A stretch of DNA of 64,000 nt from Ampullaceana balthica (lineage: Eukaryota > Mollusca > Gastropoda > Lymnaeidae): the NCBI GenBank assembly GCA_944989445.1, contig CALYLW010000565.1, positions 389,470 to 453,469 of the forward strand, written 5' to 3'. The translations under genes were made by a program, and so were the position numbers. Under the pieces are notes generated by a model. It saw only the letters and a list, made by a program, of their open reading frames with translations, had not been told where the DNA came from and searched no databases. Position 1 is the stretch's first letter, and every line of letters starts with the position of its first letter. Positions 56,263 through 64,000 of this stretch are shown here, piece by piece.

Positions 56263-56488
56263 ATTTCAGATGATGATAGTCTCGCTGCCAGCCGTCCCCA
56301 GTCACTTGACCCCTGTAGATAACGAGGCCGATATGTCAAGGTCACAGATTCTCAAGGCCATACTTGAACAGAACCAGTAAGTATTGATGATATCTGTGAT
56401 ATGGCAAAACCAATAAGTATTGATATATGTGATGAGGCAGAACCAGTAAGTATTGATGATATCTGTGAGTGAGCAAAACTAATAAGCA

Positions 56489-57439
56489 TTAGACGCCCCG
56501 CGGCGTAGCATGCGCCGCAGACTTGCTCATGGAGAGTGCAAAGAAATTGGAGAAAGAACGGACACAAACTACAGCACGAAGAAATCAAAACAACGCGAGT
56601 GAACGTCGGTTGGGGGGGGGAACTGCCAACCCATTGTTGGTTTCGAGACATTTGCAGGCGAAATTTGGTACACCTCTAACTTCTATGAAGCCAGCTATAA
56701 AACGATAATCGGTTTAAAATCGAAAATTACATAATCGATAATCGGTTTCCAAAAAAAACAACAACACGCAATTAACAACCCTAAATATGACTAACCCTCG
56801 CTAGGGTTGGCCAATCACATTTTACGTTTAAGGGATGGTAGTAATAAATGGGAGGCGGGTAACAACAACCTCAATGTGCATGTCTCCATGTTTACTTGCT
56901 ATTTTTTATTTACTTAGTGCTGCTTTTTGTGTCTGTACTCTCACCCCCAACCGTTCTTTGTACTGTCTATGATGAGCCAATCTGCGGCGTATGCTAAGCC
57001 GCGGGTCTCTCCAGAGTTCCTTCTTTTCATTCACTCACAGCGGTTTGCCCAAACCCACCCCATTTTGACAACTGTGTCTTTCAGGAAGTCTTCACACGTC
57101 ACTAAATCATTAGTGGCGTATGCTACGCCGCGGGTCAGATAGTGTTAGCAATAAAGGGGTAAAAGAACGGGCACAAAAAGACATTTTTAAAAACTAGAAA
57201 AAAAAATGTTCCGCTGAGGCTTGAACCCAGGACCTTCTCCGTATAAGGCGGACGTGATAACCAGTACACTACAAATCTCACGTTATTCTGTGAAGGAACA
57301 ATGCAAGTGAAACGCAAAGAACATTGTTGGTCTCGATACATTGGTCGACCCCAGCGAGGGTCATTCGTCATGCTCGGTTGCACATACTTGCGTCGTGGTG
57401 TCTCGCATGGTCCCATGAAGAGAATTATATATATATAGA
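56489..57439 (-). mobile_element. Helitron-2 composite copy, 951 bp, with extra internal hairpins
   Basis: On the minus strand the outer ends match Helitron-2: TCTATATATATAATTC after A (57439) and the hairpin (one base changed), GGGGCGT, CTAA, then T (56489). Two more hairpin-like motifs lie inside, at about 56984-57002 (opposite orientation) and 57113-57130 (same orientation, next to TTAG at 57110). So the unit looks like two or three copies joined, one inverted. A tRNA-Val-like block is at 57209-57281. Confidence 0.7.
57209..57281 (-). pseudogene. tRNA-Val-like block in Helitron-2
   Basis: Minus strand TGTAGTGTACTGGTTATCAC then GTCCGCC, GGAAGGTCC-like spacing and the B box GGGTTCAAGCC. The anticodon arm has lost a base and pairs only over TCCG/CGGA. 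A relic, not a working tRNA. Confidence 0.55.
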
Positions 57440-57740
57440 TTAATGATATCTGAGATTGGGTAAAACCAGTAAGTATTAATGATATCTGTGATTGAACAGA
57501 ACCAGTAAGTATTGATGATATATGTGATGAGACAGAACCAGTTAGTATTGATGATATATGTGATTGAGTAAAACCAGTAAGTATTGATGAAATCTGTGAT
57601 TGAGCAGAACTAATAAGTATTAATATCTGTGATGTTAATGTTATTATGTAGAAATAGTAAGTATTTATGATGTCTTTGAGTAGGCAGAACCAGTATTAGT
57701 GATGTCCTTCAGTAAACAAAACCAGTAAATCGTGATGTTG

Positions 57741-58239
57741 TCAGTTATTTAACTAAGCAAGTGTGTATTAATAAAATTATTTCTTTAAAATAGCCTATAC
57801 CAGTGTGAACTGATTTTATTTTTTAAAAATTGAACGTCTTCGACAAGTAAAAATAACGTTAAAAGTATGATATAATCAAAGAATTTAAAGAGGATATGAA
57901 CATTTTTATATGAAGATGTATGTTAATTCAATTTTTCTAATAACTGAATTTTACCACCGATATTATTAAATATAAAACAAATAAGACATTTTAAACAAAA
58001 AAACTTTTAAGTAAGCTTCTTGTCCTGAATATCATAACTATACCCTTATTAAAGAGAATTAGCGAGATCCTAAAATGGTCTTGACATAATACTGTAGTTG
58101 GTTATGTCACATATTAAACAAATTACTTCTATAACTTAAAAAAACCAGATATTTGAACGAAATTGAATCCGCTCTACTTGTCTGTCAGTGCGAGAAATAA
58201 ATTAGGTAGCTGTAAGTCCGAAATGACCAGATTTCTTCC
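57741..58239. other. AT-rich stretch without a recognised gene
   Basis: Nothing identifiable. Confidence 0.4.
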
Positions 58240-58690
58240 TTGACCTCCTGGCCAACGGAAATCCCCAGCCGATAATGGCGGAAGAGAGAGCGATCGCTGC
58301 AATACAAGAGCCAATAGGTGCGGCTACCGTGGAAACGGGTAAATAGCATTATCTGTTGAGTGCGCGGGGGAGGAAATTTGAGAAAATGTAAAATGTCAAG
58401 GAATCATGAGTTTACGCCTAGAATCCCAACTGGCGTTCGATAGGAAGGTGGGTGTAGCGTTGAAGCTGGAGGCTTGGGGTTGGGGATGACCTAAAGGTAA
58501 CACCAACCGGTAATGTCAGATTTCAGGAGGGGGCATCATTTCCACGGAACAAAAGAAGTTTCTCGCCGTAAATGACGTCCTGGCGGAGATCTCACGATAA
58601 TAAACTTTTGGATTGACAGAAGTTGATGACGACGTAGATCAGTAAGATGAATGTTTGAGTGGGCGAGAAGAGGGTGGATTTCTTTACACT
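58240..58690. promoter_or_regulatory. CpG-rich, promoter-like patch
   Basis: The patch is distinctly richer in G, C and CpG than the surrounding AT-rich DNA (about ten CpG in 58255-58380). It holds AATGGCGG (YY1-type core) near 58275, GAGCCAATAGG (CCAAT box) near 58307 and TGACGTCC (CRE-like half site) near 58572. GGTAAC after AAA near 58495 could be a splice donor. These are short motifs that also occur by chance. No coding exon is evident in the patch. Confidence 0.25.
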
Positions 58691-59253
58691 GTCAGCTGTT
58701 GTGAGGTGGGAACGTCTGAGATGCGTGCGGATTTCTTTATCTTGCTCTTTCCTATGATTTTAAATGGAATTGATATGAGGTATATGGGGGCCCCGTCATA
58801 GAGATAGGTGCAATATTTATTTGAAGTTAATGAACTGTCAAAATTTGGTTTGATCACTGCAATAGTGGTAACCACAGTTACTTGCTGCATTTACTTAGAA
58901 CTTATGTAAATTATTGCCTTGACTTTAAGGCTTAAAGATATTTTTTTAATTGAAATGAAACAATAAGAAAGAGCATTGCAAATTATTTTTCCATTGCATA
59001 TTAAGATTTAGATTATTGCTTCTCCTATCCTAAAATGTTCAATATAAAAGTAGGAGAGATTTTTTCTTAATTTGTGAGTATGATTTAATATAATCGTATT
59101 TCTATAATGCGGTTATATTTTCATAATCAATTATAGTCATGTTCTTTTTTACACAGTTTTATCGTAAAGAAAATGTAAATTTATGATATATCATACAACA
59201 GAGTCATTGGCCTCGGACCCTGGGCCGGACATTAATAATATGCGGCGAGAAAA
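58691..59253. other. AT-rich stretch without a recognised gene
   Basis: A 68-codon reverse ORF (58890-58684) has no recognised domain. Confidence 0.4.
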
Positions 59254-59393
59254 ATGTACGGGGACACGGACACAAAAGACAGAATCTATGACTATGTTAT
59301 GTCACGTATAAGATGGCTTAAAGACCATTTTAAGAAGCTCCATGGACGGGGCCATGACAAAAGTTTTTTTGAATTGCAAAAGAATATTGTCGG
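59254..59393 (+). CDS. Candidate short exon, about 46 codons, followed by a donor-like GT
   Basis: From ATG 59254 the frame reads MYGDTDTKDRIYDYVMSR, then LKDHFKKLHGRGHDKSFFEL and QKNIV. It reads like real protein sequence (balanced charged and aromatic residues, helix-like) and unlike the translated repeats elsewhere. In-frame stops (TAATAA, 59231-59236) precede it. After the last good codon comes GTCGGTATATAT, where G|GTATAT could be a splice donor; beyond it the frame runs into an AT microsatellite. I do not recognise a family, and no downstream exon was found. It could also be a relic of a transposon gene. Confidence 0.3.
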
Positions 59394-59401
59394 TATATAT
59401 T

Positions 59402-59404
<3 letters not shown>

Positions 59405-59476
<72 letters not shown>

Positions 59477-59477
59477 T
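59405..59477. repeat. TA microsatellite
   Basis: About 30 TA units, followed by a short GTGTGT run. Confidence 0.95.
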
Positions 59478-59539
59478 ATATATATGTGTGTGTGTGACAT
59501 CTGTATAACTATGTTCTATGAATAATGCAACTGAAGCGT

Positions 59540-59576
59540 ATGACGCATTAATATTCTGTACAGAAAGAGCGTCTAA
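59540..59576 (+). mobile_element. Diverged fragment of the LINE/SINE hairpin tail
   Basis: GACGCATTAATATTCTGTAC followed by AGAAAGAGCGTCTAAATG keeps both stems (GACGC/GCGTC and TTCT/AGAA) of the tail seen at 17616 and 23165. It lies 13 bp before the Helitron-1 copy. Confidence 0.5.
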
Positions 59577-59588
59577 ATGTATAATATA

Positions 59589-61410
59589 CTAGCAGACCCG
59601 TCGTGCGTTGCAACGCTCTCAGTAAAAAGGAATACAAATAGATAAAAAAGAAATTACATTAAGGGTCAACGGGCCCATCAGTTTAACATATGAAGTTCGA
59701 AAATATGTTCATTTCAATCAATTTCATAACAAATTTATAAATATATTTATCTATATTTCTCAAAATCGTGTAAAATTGAATTGGGGAATACAATATTAAA
59801 GGTTTAATAAAAACACATTTAGGGCCCCTAGCTCCGAGGAAATGGACATAGGTGTTCAGTGCCCTATAGTTATTTAATATAGGCTCTTAAGTTTTTATAT
59901 ACCGAGTTTGGTCAAAATCCAGTTATTTTACCATTAGCTAACACGTAAACTAATTTATATATATATATATATATAAATATATATAAAATCAAAAATACAA
60001 TAAGGGGCCCCCAGGCCCATTCAATTCAAGATGTAAATTTTGAAAACCTGTTTATTTAAATTCAGTTTCATCATGGATATATTTCTCAATATCGTTAAAA
60101 ACTTATTGGGAAATAATATCTCAAACATCTACGAAAAAGCTCATACACGCAAAAAAAGCCATCATGGGCCCCAGGGCCCAATTAGTGCAAGATGTCAAGT
60201 TCAAAACAAGTTTCAAGTTCAAGTTTCAATCAATTTCATAGTGGATATATTTCTCTATATTTATCTAGATCTTTAATACTTGAATGGGGAATAAAACCTT
60301 AAACGTTTATGAAAAAAGAAATTTTGGGCCGCCAGCCCCGAAGAAATGGACATTAGAACTCTAGTGCCATATAGTATTTCAATATTGGCTACCAAGTTGT
60401 TATATACAAAGTTTGGTTAAGATCCATCAATTTACCTAATAGCCAAAGCTTAAACTAATTTCTATATAGCTCAAATAAGAAAAAAAATCATATTATTGGC
60501 CCACAGCGCCCCATGAGTGTTTAATTTTGAAAAGAAAGTAGCCAGTGACCATCGCAGGAGCGTACTCAAAAGTCTCCAAAAGTTTCATGGCGATCGGATG
60601 AATGGTTTAGTCAGCTATAAAAGACATACATACATACATACATATATACATACATACATACATACATACATACATACATACATACATACATACATACATA
60701 CATACATACATACATACATACATACATACATACATACATACATACATACATACATACATACATACATACATACATACATACATACATACATACATACATA
60801 CATACATACATACATACATACATACATACATACATACATACATACATACATACATACATACATACATACATACATACATACATACATACATACATACATA
60901 CATACATACATACATACATACATACATACATACATACATACATACATACATACATACATACATACATACATACATACATACATACATACATACATACATA
61001 CATACATACATACATACATACATACATACATACATACATACATACATACATACATACATACATACATACATACATACATACATACATACATACATACATA
61101 CATACATACATACATACATACATACATACATACATACATACATACATACATACATACATACATACATACATACATACATACATACATACATACATACATA
61201 CATACATACATACATACATACATACATACATACATACATACATACATACATACATACATACATACATACATACATACATACATACATACATACATACATA
61301 CATACATACATACATACATACATACATACATACATACATACATACATACATACATACATACATACATACATACATACATACATACTTTGATTTATATTTA
61401 TATATATAGA
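59589..61410 (-). mobile_element. Helitron-1 copy with a massively expanded CATA array
   Basis: Minus strand: 5' TCTATATATATAAATA after A (61410; an alternative start six bases out is possible), 3' CGTTGCAACG plus GGGTCTGCTAG followed by T (59589). Just inside the 5' end the short TATG run found in other copies has grown to about 760 bp (60626-61385). GGGCCC-type modules occur roughly every 165 bp between 59690 and 60510. No coding sequence; the long ORFs here are translations of the tetranucleotide. Confidence 0.85.
60626..61385. repeat. CATA tetranucleotide microsatellite, about 190 copies
   Basis: Uninterrupted apart from one TATA change near 60643. All three reverse frames stay open (YVCM repeats) because the unit has no stop in any of them. 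Confidence 0.98.
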
Positions 61411-62579
61411 TATAGATGTTGAATAAGAAGAAAGTGTAACAACTAAACAAAAACGCATCCGTTGCCCTCCTTATGTTCTGCTGATCTCATTCCCTCACAC
61501 CCACCGAGCTAAACATGAATTGACTACTTTGAGTTTGGATCAACACCTTGGTGTGTCTCTATAGGTTGAAAGGGTCACCTGTCATCGATGATCTTCGAGG
61601 ATTTGAATATTGAGAGGAACATTAGAAAGTAGATTGTTTGTTTAAATTTAATGTTTAACTTTTTAAAAATTCCGCATAATAATGCGTGTACTCGTATGAT
61701 TGGTTTTAAAAAAATCAGTTAATTATAATATAATGATTTAATTTTTTTTAACTGTATATAAAAATAGCATATTTAAAATGCTTTCTTACAAATTTAATAG
61801 TCAGCTGAGCAAAACTCCAAATATAGCAAATAATGATATAAACAACTAAACAGAGTTGTAACTCTAGTGGCTATTTTGAGGTCACCATGTTTACAACAGG
61901 CAGGAAAACACGGATGGCAAGGGCGAGTAATCGTGGTGGGTTATGTCCCCTCACACCCTTCACCAAGGCTAGGACCCTAAGCTCAAATTGACCAGTTGAT
62001 AGCCCCAACTAATCTACTTACAAAAAATGGATGGAAGTGGATATAATGAAGTAAAATTCTCAGCACAGTGTTAAGTTAATTCTTGCTCCGCTTCGAAATC
62101 TTACCCAAGTGGTCGAAAAACATTTGGGGTATTTACGTGTCTTGAAGGCACACACGGCCAGACGGAATGACAAGGAAAGATTTTTAAAAAACTATTTTAA
62201 ATCAATAATAAATAATATTACATAGGTATTAAAGGTATTAGTTTGGAAAACTTACGACAAAAAACTTTGACACAGTAGAGCATAATTCAATAATCGAATT
62301 TTTAACCAACTTCCAAGTTAGAACACTGTTTACGAGTTTCGACACTTCGACCTACAGACAGACTGCAGTAAGAAGTAGATATTCGAATAAATATGTAATT
62401 AAATACTAGTAACTTATATACTCGTTCTAAAACCGACTTTTTGGGAACAAAATCTAGGGGAAAATGTTGGGGGGGGGGTCGGCTTACGAGAGGTTCATAG
62501 GTGATTTCTATATGTACATTAAATATCGGTATCCCTAATTAATCTGAATTACATGTTGCGTTCCGTTATTAGCTAAATA
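61411..62579. other. Unassigned stretch
   Basis: GGGGGGGTCGGCTTACGAG near 62471 hints at an old repeat end. No gene recognised. Confidence 0.35.
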
Positions 62580-64000
62580 CCATTCATTCCTGTTGAGCGA
62601 TTCATCAAGTTCATACCAATTAAGTCCCATACTGGATCAGGAATTGCCCAAATTATTTTTAATATTTTGAAAGAAATTGACATTCAAATTCAAGATTGCC
62701 GTGGACAGTCATACGCGACAATGCTGCAAGTATAAGTTGGAAGTAAAACTGAGTCCAGACTATCCTTCGTGAGAAGTGCAGTGTTGCTCATTATGTGCCT
62801 GCCACGGCTCATTCCCTTAATTTGGTTGGGAAACAGTGCAGCAGAAGGTTGTCCTGCTGCAACCAGATTTTTAAATTTTTTTATTTACTTATTTTTTCAT
62901 TCTGTAAAATCTTTATACCTGGCTTGTTGCATCTATTCATCGTTGGCAGGGTCTTCAAAAACAATCGAAAAGATTACATGTTAACAAAGCCTTGTCTGAC
63001 ACAAGATGGTCAGCCCTGTCATGATGCTGTAAGATCTGTTAATAAATAATACCATGAGAATATTGCAGGACTGGAAGTATTGGCAACTGACGACAATCAG
63101 CCGCCTGACAGTCGACTTGAAGCATTTCGGAAGGAACTTGAACAACTGAAACTCGCTATTTTACTTGAAATTTGGGACACAATTTTAGAAAGATTTCAGA
63201 AAATGAATGCATCCCTTCAAGATACATTTGTTGAAAGATCTTCTTGAGTTTGTTAAAAGACAGCGTTCTGAATTTGATTTCTATGAAGAAAAAGGAAAGG
63301 ATATGTTCGTGGAGAAAGAGTATAAACAATCTTCAATGTGATTAAAGAAAGAGAAAGTGTCATCTTGATGAAGAGACATCAGCCGAAACAGTATTTTCTC
63401 CGAGACAAAAATTCAAGGTTAAGGTATTTCTGGAATTCATTGACAAACTTTCTCCAGCCCTACAACATCAGATAGATGCATATAAAGGCATCCATGAGAA
63501 ATTTGGCTTTCTTACAAACCTTACTGAGCTCAGCAATGATGCCATCCGAGGGGCAGCAGCCAAGTTAATGGAAGAATATTCAAGTGATTTCGAAGACTGC
63601 TTACCTTCAGAATTAGTCTAATTTTCAGAACTCATCAAAAAGTTTATTGTCCAGCCCCAGGGTCAGGAAAAGGAAGTAGCACAATGTGAAACTCAAAATA
63701 CATGCACAGAGCTAAATATGTTGTTGTTTTTGAATGAGCTTAATTTTACACAGTCCTTTCCAAATTTACACATTGCACTTCGCATGTATCTCCGTTGATG
63801 ACATAAAAAAGCAGCTGAGAGCGATCATTTTCAAAGTTGAAAAAAATAAATTATGAAATTTGAAGTTGCATAGGACAACAAAGATTGAGTCAGCACTCTC
63901 TCTAATGTGCATTGAAAGGGAAATCGTAAGCTCACTTAATTTTACTGACTTGATTAAAAATCTCGCCATGAGAAAAGTTCGCAAACGAAGGTTCTAAAGA
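62580..64000 (+). pseudogene. hAT transposase (ZMYM1-like group), decayed, runs off the window
   Basis: Pieces in order: HTGSGIAQIIFNILKEIDIQ and IQDCRGQSYATM (about 62625-62725); PATAHSLNLVGKQC with AAEGCPAATRF in another frame (62795-62870); LTQDGQPCHDAVRSVNK (about 62997-63045); ENIAGLEVLATDDNQPPDSR; ILLEIWDTILERFQKMNASL; GFLTNLTELSNDAIRGAAAK. SLNLVG and CRGQSYA are core motifs of the catalytic domain in hAT transposases annotated as ZMYM1-like. There are many frameshifts and stops (for example after VRSVNK). The dimerisation domain would lie beyond the window. It is the same transposase group as 27190-27822. No TIR was found upstream. Confidence 0.88.

Larger units (their letters stand above)
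56345..57740. repeat. Degenerate minisatellite, unit about 30 bp, split by Helitron-2
   Basis: AACCAGTAAGTATTGATGAT plus ATCTGTGAT occurs on both sides of the Helitron-2 insertion (56374-56488 and 57440-57740), so the array predates the insertion. Confidence 0.85.

Noticed and set aside
60607..61458. Three overlapping ORFs of 254-283 codons (YVCM repeats) and a 301-codon ORF on the other strand
   Set aside because: They are plain translations of the CATA microsatellite, which has no stop codon in these frames.
62440..62500. TIR-like GTCGGCTTACGAG with G-run
   Set aside because: No matching inverted partner or target duplication was found nearby.

Overview
This window is nuclear DNA from an invertebrate animal. 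A gastropod mollusc (freshwater-snail-like) is my best guess, made from the mix of LINE, Penelope, hAT and Helitron relics and not proven by any host gene. The sequence is AT-rich and dominated by mobile DNA and tandem repeats. I see no convincing complete host protein-coding gene. One short candidate exon (59,254-59,393) and one CpG-rich, promoter-like patch (58,240-58,690) are the only host-gene hints.

Layout. 1-2,300: a cluster of Helitron copies (called Helitron-2 here; 3' hairpin GCGGCGTATGCTACGCCGC) carrying tRNA-Val-like segments, one invaded by a SINE (177-456) and one by a dispersed repeat, R2. 3,000-9,800: small TIR elements, degenerate tandem repeats and a 5'-truncated Penelope-like element with a 13-bp target duplication. 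11,137-22,036: one truncated LINE and one nearly complete LINE, the latter split by an LTR retrotransposon (14,524-20,132). That LTR element has 468-bp LTRs differing at about one base and an intact 5-bp target duplication, but no recognisable pol gene. It carries a 533-codon coiled-coil ORF. 22,045-29,700: two LINEs of a second family whose 3' tail forms a conserved hairpin, a hAT element with a transposase relic, and a fold-back element with a 9-bp target duplication. 31,065-33,145: three nested inverted-repeat elements. 33,724-33,796: a perfect palindrome with 36-bp arms. 34,575-36,775: a 36-bp minisatellite of about 60 copies. 37,230-44,673: more hAT copies and a head-to-tail array of Helitron-1. 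46,850-57,740: mostly minisatellites, two Helitron-2 copies, and a LINE whose ORF is split by a 188-bp hAT MITE. 59,589-61,410: a reverse-oriented Helitron-1 containing about 190 copies of CATA. 62,580-64,000: a decayed hAT transposase gene running off the window.

How the parts relate. The SINE at 177-456 ends in the same hairpin tail as the LINEs at 22,045-23,218 and 25,258-26,500, so it probably used that LINE's reverse transcriptase. The same tail lies in the LTR element and supplies the stop codon of its large ORF. Nearly all the coding sequence seen is retroelement or transposase, mostly broken. Element boundaries and target duplications were read by eye, and family names rest on recognised motifs rather than database searches.
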